Notes under the pieces: model-generated | Database searches by the model: none | Told to the model about the DNA's origin: nothing | What the model saw: only the letters and a program-made list of their open reading frames with translations | Program-made: the position numbers and the translations under genes | Shown here: positions 16,620 to 24,651 of the stretch, piece by piece | Layout of the letters: the number at the start of each line of letters is the position of its first letter | Position numbering within the stretch: position 1 is the stretch's first letter | Assembly: GCF_014229965.1 (NCBI RefSeq) | Contig: NZ_JABGBW010000003.1 | Coordinates: 1-64,000, forward strand | Reading direction: 5' to 3' | Source: Peptostreptococcus canis | GTDB taxonomy: Bacteria > Bacillota > Clostridia > Peptostreptococcales > Peptostreptococcaceae | Length of the DNA stretch: 64,000 nt

Positions 16620-16913
16620 TATTTCCTCCATTATAATCACATAGTCGTACTTTGATTATATATAAAGATGTAGAATATATCAATTATTTTACTTTCATTT
16701 ATATTTCAATCTATAGAAATCCATATAAAGTTTATTTTATTTTACTTTTCAATATCTTTGTAACATGCAAATATTGTAGAATATTTGAAATATTTTACTT
16801 TTATTTAAGTTTTAATGATATAATGTATTAAAATAGGAAACTTTTAAATGTTTATATAAAAACAAGCAAATATTCTTAAAATAAAATAATAACTAAAATA
16901 AAGGTGGTGTAAT
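16620..16913. other. Divergent promoter region with direct repeats
   Basis: It lies between divergent genes. It holds two 35-base direct repeats (16668-16702, 16773-16807; 29 of 35 identical) and a TATAAT at 16819-16824 that is the likely -10 for the HAD gene at 16914. Confidence 0.5.
16668..16807. repeat. Two 35-base direct repeats before the HAD gene
   Basis: GTAGAATAT...ATTTTACTTT(C/T)ATTTA occurs at 16668-16702 and 16773-16807 (29 of 35 identical), 105 bases apart, between divergent genes. The second copy lies just upstream of the HAD gene -10. Confidence 0.7.
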
Positions 16914-17660
16914 ATGCTAAAGAATATAGCAGCTTTTTTTGATATTGACGGGACTTTATATAGAGACTCGCTTTTGATAGAACATTTTAAGAAATTAATT
17001 AAGTATGAAATTATAGACTCAAGAGAATGGTCTGAACACCTTGAGACAACTTATAAAAATTGGGATAAAAGACAGGGTAATTACGATGACTACCTTTACG
17101 AAATATCCGATCAATATGTGGAAGCCATCACCGGACTTAATAGGTCTTTTATGGATTTTGCTACAAAACAAGTAATAAAACTTAAAGCCGACAGAGTCTA
17201 TAAATATACTCGTTCAAAAATAAAATGGCATAAGGAACAAGGTCATATTATAATATTTATTTCCGGTTCACCCGATTTTCTAGTGGATAAAATGGCGGAA
17301 AAATACAAAGTAGATGATAATATAGGGAGTAAATATCTGGTGGAAAACGGGAAAATGACTGGAGAAGTAATTCCTATGTGGGATTCAAGTAGTAAAAATG
17401 AGTCTATAAATTTATTTATTGAAAAATATAATATTGACATGGATAAATCTTTCGCTTATGGTGATACAAATGGAGATATAACAATGCTCAAAAGAGTAGG
17501 AAATCCTATAGCTTTTAATCCATCCAGAGAGTTGCTTACTCATATTAGCCAGGATGAACAACTTTCAAAAAACATAAAAGTAGTAATAGAAAGAAAAGAT
17601 GTAATATATCAAGTACCTGCCAATGTACTTCATATAGAAAACTGTTGCAATACTTATTAA
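16914..17660 (+). CDS. HAD-superfamily hydrolase, subfamily IB (PSPase-like)
   Basis: A cytoplasmic phosphatase-like protein of 248 residues. Motif I is FFDIDGTLYRDS (about 8-19), with the nucleophile and acid aspartates. Motif II is the serine in IIFISGSPDFLVD. Motif III/IV is FAYGDTNGDITML near the C-terminus. The spacing, with a helical cap after motif I, is that of subfamily IB (SerB-like; the YGDSxxD-type signature reads YGDTNGD). The substrate cannot be told from the sequence. Start ATG 16914 follows AAAGGTGGTG. It precedes the TPR/cysteine-rich gene by 61 bases and may share its transcript. Confidence 0.85.
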   Translation: MLKNIAAFFDIDGTLYRDSLLIEHFKKLIKYEIIDSREWSEHLETTYKNWDKRQGNYDDYLYEISDQYVEAITGLNRSFMDFATKQVIKLKADRVYKYTRSKIKWHKEQGHIIIFISGSPDFLVDKMAEKYKVDDNIGSKYLVENGKMTGEVIPMWDSSSKNESINLFIEKYNIDMDKSFAYGDTNGDITMLKRVGNPIAFNPSRELLTHISQDEQLSKNIKVVIERKDVIYQVPANVLHIENCCNTY

Positions 17661-17721
17661 ACTTGCAATACTTACTAAATGAGTGAAAAACCTATTAAAC
17701 ATACAAAAGGGGGAATTTATT

Positions 17722-18150
17722 ATGAGTACATATAACGATTATGCTTACCAAAGAGAATTATTTAATAGTGGTAATTTTAGAAGATTGTATGAATCACTCA
17801 ATAAGTTTGTAGAAAAAGATGCCGAATGGTATTTTTTAAGGGGCTTATCCGCTATGAAATTAGGCTTTTACGAAGAGGGTGAGGACTATATAAAAAGAGC
17901 AAAGTATATGAATCCTGAAAATCAAGAATATAAAGAAGCATACGAACAATATATAAATTATAGAGATGGCTATAACAATCGTGCCAACTTCTATAATAAC
18001 AGTAGACATAGAATGAATAATCCGGGTTGCTGCTGTTGCTGTAGTGATTGTTGTTGCTGTGGTGATGATTGCTGTGAAAACTTGTGTAAATTATGGCTGT
18101 GCGACTCTTGTTGCGAATGTATGGGTGGGGATTTAATTGAATGTTGCTAA
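17722..18150 (+). CDS. TPR-like protein with cysteine-rich CECMGGD tail
   Basis: A 142-residue protein in two parts. Residues about 1-85 are helical and TPR-like (ELFNSGNFRRLYESLNKF; AEWYFLRGLSAMKLGFYEEG). After an Asn/Tyr/Arg linker, the last 40 residues hold 18 cysteines in CC, CCCC and CCCCC clusters, ending CCECMGGDLIECC. Tails with this CCECMGGD ending occur in clostridial proteins, some with J domains, but their role is unknown to me. Metal binding or surface disulfide bonding are both possible. There is no signal peptide. ATG 17722 is chosen for AAAAGGGGG in front. Its end overlaps the next gene by 14 bases, so the two are translationally coupled. Confidence 0.7.
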   Translation: MSTYNDYAYQRELFNSGNFRRLYESLNKFVEKDAEWYFLRGLSAMKLGFYEEGEDYIKRAKYMNPENQEYKEAYEQYINYRDGYNNRANFYNNSRHRMNNPGCCCCCSDCCCCGDDCCENLCKLWLCDSCCECMGGDLIECC

Positions 18151-18619
18151 ATCAGGAATTTTTCTGGCAATAAATTCTATTCTCCTGCTAAGTACCAATT
18201 ACATACCGATAAACACTATCTCCTTGCTTGCTTTGGCTTCTTTAATGTCAGCATTTGTAATTATTGAGTTAAATTTAAAAACGGGAGTGGTATTTACTAT
18301 TGCAAGTTTAATTTTATCATCGATTTTGATACACAACAAATTCCATTCCGTTGTTTACATAATTACTTTTGGCAATTATGGAGTGATTAAATATATTATA
18401 GAATCTAAATTTAAATTAAAAATACAATACGTGATTAAAATCGCGTATTCTTTAATGGCTTTTAGTATTCTTTATATGGTGGCAAGAAGATTTATAAATG
18501 TAAATTTTAAATTGATTTACATCTTAGGACTTGAGATATTGTACTTCATTTATGATTATGTGTATTCTCATGCCATTGACTATTATATAAATACATTAAA
18601 ACCTAAAATAATAAAATAG
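18137..18619 (+). CDS. Hypothetical multi-pass membrane protein
   Basis: A 160-residue, very hydrophobic protein with about five membrane segments and a basic C-terminus (LKPKIIK). It starts at TTG 18137, with GGGTGGGG six to seven bases upstream; both lie inside the end of the cysteine-rich gene. The family was not recognised; the shape resembles small integral membrane partners or S-component-like proteins. The 14-base overlap with the TPR/cysteine-rich gene argues that the two products act together at the membrane. A plus-strand terminator follows. Confidence 0.6.
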   Translation: MNVAKSGIFLAINSILLLSTNYIPINTISLLALASLMSAFVIIELNLKTGVVFTIASLILSSILIHNKFHSVVYIITFGNYGVIKYIIESKFKLKIQYVIKIAYSLMAFSILYMVARRFINVNFKLIYILGLEILYFIYDYVYSHAIDYYINTLKPKIIK

Positions 18620-18675
18620 TAATACATCATTTTTAGAGTATACTTTTAAAAAATAGTCCAATTTAATAAATAAAA

Positions 18676-18722
18676 AAACTGCTCTATTTAGTATTTTACC
18701 TAATTTGAGCAGTTTATTTTAT
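18676..18722 (+). terminator. Terminator of the HAD/TPR-Cys/membrane gene group
   Basis: AAACTGCTC (18676-18684) pairs with GAGCAGTTT (18707-18715), extended inside by TTAG/CTAA. It is followed by TATTTTATTTATT. Confidence 0.75.
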
Positions 18723-18821
18723 TTATTATTCTTAGTAATTTTTATTAAAATCAATAATTCGGCGAATTTCTAAAAAATAATCAACCTGATAATTTTTTTA
18801 ATATTAGTATTTTGCCGGTTG

Positions 18822-19406
18822 CTATCTTTTTTCAAGTGAATCGGCTATTCTTTCAAGGGCATTTGCAATTCTTTTTAGACTATTATCTATAGATTGATTT
18901 AAAACTTTCGACTCTTTCAATGAATTATATTCTGTGTAAGTTTCGTCTTTTTCATCTTCATCATAAAAATCTATCTTCAAATCAGAAAAATTATCATCAT
19001 CCATTCTGTCTAATGCCTCGAAATCATATAAACTTTCATACTCATCCGGCAAATCATCTTCACCAATTTCTTCGGGACTATATTCCGGTTCCTCTTCGTC
19101 AAATTCTTCAGGATTATCTTCTAATTCATCATCATTATCCTCAAATAAGTTTTCGTCGGAAAATTCTTTTTCTTCTAACTTAATCGTCAATTTCTCTATT
19201 TCTTCTTTAGAATTATTTCTTCCCTGAGCTTTCAATTCTTCAAGCTTCGGTATCATTCCAGAATCATCGAGTTCATAGCCCCAATCATCATCGTTTTTCG
19301 ATAGAAGTTCGTCAATTTCTGTATATTGCCCGGTACCGTCATCTAAATTCTGACTCTTTTTTTCGTTTTCATCAAATTCCAATAGTTTTCTTTTTTTAAA
19401 TTCCAT
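18822..19406 (-). CDS. Hypothetical highly acidic protein with amphipathic C-terminal helix
   Basis: A 194-residue protein without a recognised family. The first 30 residues are basic/polar and the middle (about 85-150) is dominated by Asp and Glu and is probably disordered. The last 25 residues form a regular helix with leucine/isoleucine heptads (LKRIANALERIADSLEKR). There are no membrane segments or signal. The layout suggests a scaffold or adaptor that oligomerises or binds a partner through its tail. GATGAGGTG precedes ATG 19406. It lies next to, but is not clearly part of, the SUF operon. Confidence 0.55.
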   Translation of the reverse strand: MEFKKRKLLEFDENEKKSQNLDDGTGQYTEIDELLSKNDDDWGYELDDSGMIPKLEELKAQGRNNSKEEIEKLTIKLEEKEFSDENLFEDNDDELEDNPEEFDEEEPEYSPEEIGEDDLPDEYESLYDFEALDRMDDDNFSDLKIDFYDEDEKDETYTEYNSLKESKVLNQSIDNSLKRIANALERIADSLEKR

Positions 19407-19540
19407 TGTTACACCTCATCATCAGAATAAACCACATATTAATTGATATTATACATAAATTTTTTCAAAAAATCCAGTATTTGCTTTTATGTATGAAATA
19501 TCATTTAATACTATGATGTAGTTGGCAAAATATTTATAAC

Positions 19541-19978
19541 TTACTTAAAATTTTTATCTATTATATTACTTAAAGTATGCCAAGCCAGTACTGCACATTT
19601 TACTCTGGCCGGCATATTAGAAACATTTTCAAGAACAACTGCATCTCCCAAAGCTTCTATTAAGTCATCATCCACAGGCACTTCTTTTTTTATCATCCCA
19701 ATGAATTTTTCGGTAAGTTCTTTTGCTTCATGGATATTTTTACCTTTTATCAAATCTATCATCATTGATGTTGATGCCCTTGATATAGCACATCCTTCTC
19801 CCGTGAAGCTGGCATCCTTTATTATTTCACCATCCATTTCTACATGAAGATTTATTTCATCTCCACAATTTGGATTATGCCCTAATTCTGAAAAAGTTGG
19901 TGATTCTAGCTCTCTCCTATTTGCTTTATTGTTACTCTCTTGAAGTAACATATCCGTATATAAACTTTTAAGATCCAT
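19541..19978 (-). CDS. sufU: SufU-type iron-sulfur assembly protein
   Basis: A 145-residue NifU-like protein of the SufU type. In Firmicutes it takes sulfur from SufS by zinc-dependent transfer and passes it on to the SufBCD complex. The conserved ligands are visible: NPNCGDEINL (first cysteine and aspartate), FTGEGCAISRASTSMM (second cysteine) and ARVKCAVLAWHTL (third cysteine). The gap between the first two blocks fits SufU rather than IscU. The start ATG 19978 overlaps the sufS end by 11 bases and has AAAGGTAATGGGAT in front. It is the last gene of the operon. Confidence 0.93.
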   Translation of the reverse strand: MDLKSLYTDMLLQESNNKANRRELESPTFSELGHNPNCGDEINLHVEMDGEIIKDASFTGEGCAISRASTSMMIDLIKGKNIHEAKELTEKFIGMIKKEVPVDDDLIEALGDAVVLENVSNMPARVKCAVLAWHTLSNIIDKNFK

Positions 19979-21203
19979 ATCCCATTACCTTTCTCACTTC
20001 TTTCAGTTTTTCTATAAAGAAGTCTATTTCTTCAAATGTATTGTATACTGCAAAACTTGCTCTACAAGTTGAGTTTTGATGTATATGACTATGAAGTGGC
20101 ATTGCACAGTGATGTCCTGTTCTAATAGCTATATCGAATGTATCTAGTACCGTAGAAACATCATGTGAATGTACGCCTTTGATATTAAATGCTATTAAAG
20201 GAGATCTAACATAACTTGGTGTAGAATATATTTCAACAAAATCAAGTTCACTCATCTTTTTATATGCATAGTCAGTTAACTCCAATTCATGTTTATGAAT
20301 ATTATCTACGCCTATTCTTTCCATAAAATCGATAGCTGCAGCAAGAGCTATTGCACCACCTACATTTTGAGTTCCCGCTTCAAATTTTGCAGCCGGTTTT
20401 GCATATGTAGTAGTTTGTTCATATACATATTCTATCATGTCTCCACCATACATAAATGGCACCATTGAATCAAGTATTTCATATTTACAGTACATTACAC
20501 CTATTCCCATAGGAGCATACATCTTATGACCGGAAAATGAAATAAAATCTACATCCCAGTCTTTAACATCAATTCTCAAATGTGGTGAAAGTTGAGCTGC
20601 ATCTATCGAAACTACTGCACCTACTTCATGAGCAAGTCTTGTTACTTCTTTTACATCTATCACTCCACCAACTGTATTTGAAGCACCGGCTAAAGCTACT
20701 AATTTAGTTTTTTCACTTAAAATATTTTTGTAGCTTTCCATATCCAGTTCATGTTTTTCATTTAAATATACATATTTTAATATTGCTCCGGTTTTCTGTG
20801 CTACATATTGCCATGTAACCAGATTGCTATGGTGTTCGTATATAGAAAGGACTATTTCGTCACCTTTTTTTAGTTTATCTAAAGCATATGAGTATGCAAT
20901 TAAATTTAGTGCCTCAGTGGTGTTTCTGACAAATACTATTTCATCAACAGAAGATGCATTTATAAAGTCCTTTACTTTCTTTCTTGCATCCTCATACATT
21001 TCTGTTGCCAACATTCCCAAATAATGTGCTCCCCGATGTGGATTGGCATTTTGATAGCTATAATAATTAGACAAGGCATCTATTACACACTTTGGTTTTT
21101 GTGATGTGGCACCGTTATCAAAATATACTATTTTTCTTCCCATTTTTTCTTCGTCTAAAAACGGAAACTCTTTTCTAATTTCCATTATCTGTTCATTATT
21201 CAT
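19968..21203 (-). CDS. sufS: Cysteine desulfurase SufS
   Basis: A group II PLP-dependent cysteine desulfurase of 411 residues, which supplies persulfide sulfur from L-cysteine. The pyridoxal lysine is Lys227 in SFSGHKMYAPMGIG, and the catalytic Cys366 lies in RTGHHCAMPLH. The N-terminal FPFLDEEKMGRKIVYFDNGA and NPHRGAHYLG are classic. It lies between sufD and sufU and overlaps sufU, which encodes its sulfur acceptor. RBS-like GGGGTGAGAGT precedes ATG 21203. Confidence 0.96.
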   Translation of the reverse strand: MNNEQIMEIRKEFPFLDEEKMGRKIVYFDNGATSQKPKCVIDALSNYYSYQNANPHRGAHYLGMLATEMYEDARKKVKDFINASSVDEIVFVRNTTEALNLIAYSYALDKLKKGDEIVLSIYEHHSNLVTWQYVAQKTGAILKYVYLNEKHELDMESYKNILSEKTKLVALAGASNTVGGVIDVKEVTRLAHEVGAVVSIDAAQLSPHLRIDVKDWDVDFISFSGHKMYAPMGIGVMYCKYEILDSMVPFMYGGDMIEYVYEQTTTYAKPAAKFEAGTQNVGGAIALAAAIDFMERIGVDNIHKHELELTDYAYKKMSELDFVEIYSTPSYVRSPLIAFNIKGVHSHDVSTVLDTFDIAIRTGHHCAMPLHSHIHQNSTCRASFAVYNTFEEIDFFIEKLKEVRKVMGYGS

Positions 21204-21225
21204 ACTCTCACCCCTATCAAAACTA

Positions 21226-22056
21226 TTATATTCTAGCTTCTATATAACTCCATACTTCTTCACCCAACTTTTTATTAGGTAATTTGTGAATTGTTGGAGC
21301 TAACTGAGTTTCAACCAACATTTTTTTCGCTTCTTCCATGCTTAGACCTCTACTCATTATGTAAAATAATTTATCCTGATCTATCTTTCCTGCACTGGCT
21401 GCATGTAAACCTTCAACAGCATCTTCTTCACATAGAAGTACAGGAACTGCTATATTTCTTACATCTTCATCTAACAATGTTGCAAATTCTTCTTCTGCTC
21501 CCTTAGAGTATTTTGATCCTCTCTTAAAATCAATCGTACCCTTGAAAGTCTTTTTTGCCTTATCTTTAAGGGCTCCATTCACCAATATATCAGATGTTGT
21601 TTCTTCACCAATATGCTTGACATGATAATAAATGTCTAAATTATTACTTCCATCTACAAAATATATTGATTCTATATTTGTCGATGATTTTTTACCTATT
21701 AAATTGGCTGTATAATTAGTAACTGCTCTTTTGCCTCCAGCCTCAACCTGGATAAAGTTTACAGTGGCATTTTCTTCAACATCCGCATTTATATCCGTAA
21801 GTGCTGCTACTTCTTCATGACATCTGGCAACATAATATATATTTACTATAGAGTCCTTTTTTGCCTTAATATTTATTTTTGTATGTCTTGAAGCTTCGTT
21901 GTTTTCAATTTTATTAATATCAAAAAGTGCTGAAACTTCATCTCCTTCTTCTGCTATTATTTCATTTACTTGGTCTTTAACCTCTGGCAATTCGATTAGG
22001 GCATCATTTACCTTTAGCCATCTCCAAGTAAGAAGTGGTAATGTATTTCCAATCAT
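21226..22056 (-). CDS. sufD: SufD-like Fe-S assembly scaffold subunit
   Basis: A 276-residue SufB/SufD-family protein, shorter than E. coli SufD (about 420), as is common in Clostridia. The C-terminal beta-helix and helical core are present: KGTIDFKRGSKYSKGAEE, then EDAVEGLHAASAGKID and LFYIMSRGLSMEEAKKMLV. The family's conserved histidine sits in EGLHAASAG. It forms the SufBC2D scaffold with its neighbours. GGTTAGGAGGATAAAAC precedes ATG 22056, 11 bases past sufB. Confidence 0.9.
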   Translation of the reverse strand: MIGNTLPLLTWRWLKVNDALIELPEVKDQVNEIIAEEGDEVSALFDINKIENNEASRHTKINIKAKKDSIVNIYYVARCHEEVAALTDINADVEENATVNFIQVEAGGKRAVTNYTANLIGKKSSTNIESIYFVDGSNNLDIYYHVKHIGEETTSDILVNGALKDKAKKTFKGTIDFKRGSKYSKGAEEEFATLLDEDVRNIAVPVLLCEEDAVEGLHAASAGKIDQDKLFYIMSRGLSMEEAKKMLVETQLAPTIHKLPNKKLGEEVWSYIEARI

Positions 22057-22067
22057 GTTTTATCCTC

Positions 22068-23492
22068 CTAACCTATTGTTCCTTCAAGTTCAAGACTTAT
22101 TAAATTATTCATTTCTACTGCATATTCAAGTGGTAATTCTTTTGCTATTGGTTCGGCAAAACCTCTGACAACCATTGATTTAGCTTCGGCTTCACTAATA
22201 CCTCTTGACATCAAATAGAAAATAACCTCATCATCTATTCTTCCTATTTTTGCCTCGTGACCTAAATCTACATCTTGTGTCGCTATATCGATTACCGGAA
22301 TTGTATCTGATCTTGATTCCTGATCTAGCATCAATGATTCACAACTCACAGTAGATTTAGAACCTGTAGCATTTTTCGTAACTTTTACAAGCCCTCTATA
22401 TATGGCTACTCCTCCGTCTTTAGATATAGATTTTGAATTTACTGTCGATGATGTATTTGGTGCTGCATGAATCACTTTTGTACCCGTATCAAGATACTGA
22501 CCTTTACCTGCAAATGTAATGCCCGTAAATTCAGATTTCGCATTTTCACCCTTTAATATACTCATCGGATATAGACAGGATACTTTTGAACCAAATGATC
22601 CGGATACCCATTCAATCTTTCCATCTTTTTCGACTATACATCTTTTTGTATTTAAATTATACATATTTCTAGACCAGTTTTCTATTGTAGAATATCTTAA
22701 TGTAGCACCTTCTTTTACGAATAGTTCAACCCCACCGGCATGTACATTTACTACATTGTATTTTGGTGCTGAACATCCTTCTATAAAATGACAATAAGCA
22801 CCTTCATCAATTATTATCAACGTATGTTCAAACTGTCCTGCACCGGGTGCATTCAATCTAAAGTATGACTGAAGTGGTACATCTACCCTTACTCCCTTTG
22901 GTACATATACAAATGAACCACCAGACCAAACTGCGTAATGAAGCGCTGCATATTTATGATCGGAATAAGGTATACATTTCATGAAGTATTCTTTCACTAT
23001 TTCCGGATATTCTCTTACAGCAGTTTCAAAGTCTGTATATATAACCCCCTGATCTAAAAGTTCTTGTTGCATATTATGATATACTACTTCTGAATCATAC
23101 TGTGCACCTACACCAGAAAGATTCTTTTCTTTTTCGGCTTCCGGTATTCCTAGCATATCAAAAGTATTTTTTATATCTTCCGGAACTTGAGCCCAATCTT
23201 CCACTAAATCAGCATCCGGTCTTATATATGTTGTAATGTCATCAATATTTACTTCATCTAAGTTAGGTGCCCAAGTGGGATTATCCAATTCATAGAACTT
23301 TTTAACCGCCATTAATCTAATTTCAAGCATCCAATCCGGTTCATTTTTTTCCTTACTAATCTGTCTAACGATTTCTTCTGTTAGACCCTTTTCACTTTTT
23401 GATTTATATTTAAACTCATTTTTTATATCGTATATTCCACGATCAAGTTCTTCAACCTGAGTTCTCTTTCTTATTTCTTTATTAGTTTCCAT
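22068..23492 (-). CDS. sufB: Fe-S cluster assembly scaffold SufB
   Basis: A 474-residue core scaffold subunit on which clusters are built from persulfide and iron. Strongly conserved blocks are CIPYSDHKYAALHYAVWSGG, VPLQSYFRLNAPGAGQFEHT, KGQYLDTGTKVIHAAPNT and SCESLMLDQESRSDTIPVI. The C-terminal block is GRIDDEVIFYLMSRGISEAEA. It overlaps the sufC end by 11 bases, so SufC and SufB are coupled, and sufD follows. GAGGTG precedes ATG 23492. Confidence 0.96.
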   Translation of the reverse strand: METNKEIRKRTQVEELDRGIYDIKNEFKYKSKSEKGLTEEIVRQISKEKNEPDWMLEIRLMAVKKFYELDNPTWAPNLDEVNIDDITTYIRPDADLVEDWAQVPEDIKNTFDMLGIPEAEKEKNLSGVGAQYDSEVVYHNMQQELLDQGVIYTDFETAVREYPEIVKEYFMKCIPYSDHKYAALHYAVWSGGSFVYVPKGVRVDVPLQSYFRLNAPGAGQFEHTLIIIDEGAYCHFIEGCSAPKYNVVNVHAGGVELFVKEGATLRYSTIENWSRNMYNLNTKRCIVEKDGKIEWVSGSFGSKVSCLYPMSILKGENAKSEFTGITFAGKGQYLDTGTKVIHAAPNTSSTVNSKSISKDGGVAIYRGLVKVTKNATGSKSTVSCESLMLDQESRSDTIPVIDIATQDVDLGHEAKIGRIDDEVIFYLMSRGISEAEAKSMVVRGFAEPIAKELPLEYAVEMNNLISLELEGTIG

Positions 23493-24246
23493 TAGATGAA
23501 TTCACCTCATCTCTAATCCAGCCATAACCTTCTTCTTCAATTTTTTTAATTAAAGAAGCATCGCCCTCTTTTACTATTGTACCATCTATAATAACATGTA
23601 CGTAATCAGGTACTACGTTTGCAATTATTTCCTTGTGGTGCGTTATTATAATCAAAGACTTATCATCTTTCTTAAAATTTTTAATTCCTTGAGATACTAT
23701 TCTAACTGCATCAACATCAAGCCCTGAGTCAGTTTCATCAAGCATAGCCAACTTTGGATTTAAAATCTGCATTTGAAGAATCTCAGTCTTTTTCTTTTCT
23801 CCTCCTGAAAAACCATAATTCATATATCTAGCCGCATATTCCGGTTTCATTTCCAATTCATTCATTCTCTTTGAAAGATCCATATTAAATTTTAATACAG
23901 ACACAGGCTTGTTATCAACTGATGATTTTGATGTTCTGATAAAGTTTTCAACGCTAATACCCGGCACTTCAATAGGATGCTGAAAAGACATAAATATACC
24001 TTTTTTTGCCCTTTCATCAGCAGCCATATCAGTTACATCTTCATCTTCAAATATTATCTGACCTGAAGTCACTTCATATTTTGGATTACTCATTATAGTA
24101 TTTACAAGAGTAGATTTTCCAGAACCATTTGGTCCCATAATTACATGAGTTTCTCCTTTTCTGATAACTAAATTCACATTTTTTAATATATCCTTTTCTC
24201 CGACCTTCACATTTAGATCTTTTATTTCTAATAAATTATCACTCAT
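23482..24246 (-). CDS. sufC: Fe-S assembly ATPase SufC
   Basis: An ABC-type ATPase of 254 residues that drives conformational change of SufB-SufD. Walker A is GPNGSGKSTLVNTIM (about 37-51), the signature is NYGFSGGEKKKTEILQM, and Walker B is PKLAMLDETDSGLDVDAV. There are no membrane segments, as is normal for SufC. I start it at ATG 24246, with AAAGGTAG ten bases upstream; the farther GTG overlaps that site. It is the first gene of the sufCBDSU operon. Confidence 0.95.
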   Translation of the reverse strand: MSDNLLEIKDLNVKVGEKDILKNVNLVIRKGETHVIMGPNGSGKSTLVNTIMSNPKYEVTSGQIIFEDEDVTDMAADERAKKGIFMSFQHPIEVPGISVENFIRTSKSSVDNKPVSVLKFNMDLSKRMNELEMKPEYAARYMNYGFSGGEKKKTEILQMQILNPKLAMLDETDSGLDVDAVRIVSQGIKNFKKDDKSLIIITHHKEIIANVVPDYVHVIIDGTIVKEGDASLIKKIEEEGYGWIRDEVNSSNGN

Positions 24247-24301
24247 AGAATTCACTACCTTTCATTTATGTTTAACTTGAATTTCATTTTTATACAAGAC
24301 T

Positions 24302-24330
24302 ATATTACTATGATTACCCAAAAAAATCAA
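24302..24330 (-). promoter_or_regulatory. Candidate promoter of the suf operon
   Basis: On the minus strand TTGATT (24325-24330) and TAATAT (24302-24307) are spaced by 17 bases, giving a leader of about 50 bases before sufC. Confidence 0.55.
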
Positions 24331-24332
24331 TT

Positions 24333-24356
24333 AATCTCGACTAATTTACTAGGATT
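24333..24356. promoter_or_regulatory. Candidate operator next to the suf -35
   Basis: A 24-base imperfect palindrome (AATC-TCGACTAA on the left, TTTACTAG-GATT on the right) sits directly upstream of the -35. Rrf2/IscR-type regulators bind loosely similar sites before suf operons in Clostridia. The match is weak and no Rrf2 gene lies in the window. Confidence 0.3.
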
Positions 24357-24402
24357 TATTTTATTTTTTTTCATTTTTTACATATTTTACATAAAAAATA
24401 GC

Positions 24403-24429
24403 AATAAATGATATTTTTTATCATTTATT
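24403..24429 (-). terminator. Possible terminator after the sortase genes
   Basis: AATAAATGATA (24403-24413) pairs perfectly with TATCATTTATT (24419-24429). On the minus strand it is followed by GCTATTTTTTATG. It lies 220 bases past the last sortase stop. Confidence 0.5.
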
Positions 24430-24439
24430 TTAACAATAA

Positions 24440-24566
24440 AAACATTGGTAATGAACAATATACTTATAAACCTATTTTAAATTTTTATAAATTATAATAC
24501 TTAAATGAAGTTTATAATTTATAAAAAATAGCTTTTAAGTAAATCTTATATTCAACACCAATGTTT
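24440..24566. repeat. 127-bp near-palindromic element, MITE-like
   Basis: The ends AAACATTGGT (24440-24449) and ACCAATGTTT (24557-24566) are exact inverted repeats. The centre holds a perfect 16-bp stem (24482-24497 with 24512-24527) with a 14-base loop, and the intervening arms are partly complementary. The whole resembles a small non-autonomous transposable element or a long RNA hairpin. No target-site duplication is obvious. Confidence 0.5.
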
Positions 24567-24651
24567 CTAAAATATGTAATGTTTTAAGAATAATTCTGAT
24601 ATATTTATTTAATAAATACATAATAATATAGTTTATACAATATAATATATT

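Larger units (their letters stand above)
24247..24651. other. Intergenic region between suf and the sortase array
   Basis: It contains the suf promoter and operator candidate, a hairpin at 24403-24429 (AATAAATGATA/TATCATTTATT) that may end the sortase transcript, and a palindromic element at 24440-24566. No gene was found. Confidence 0.55.
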
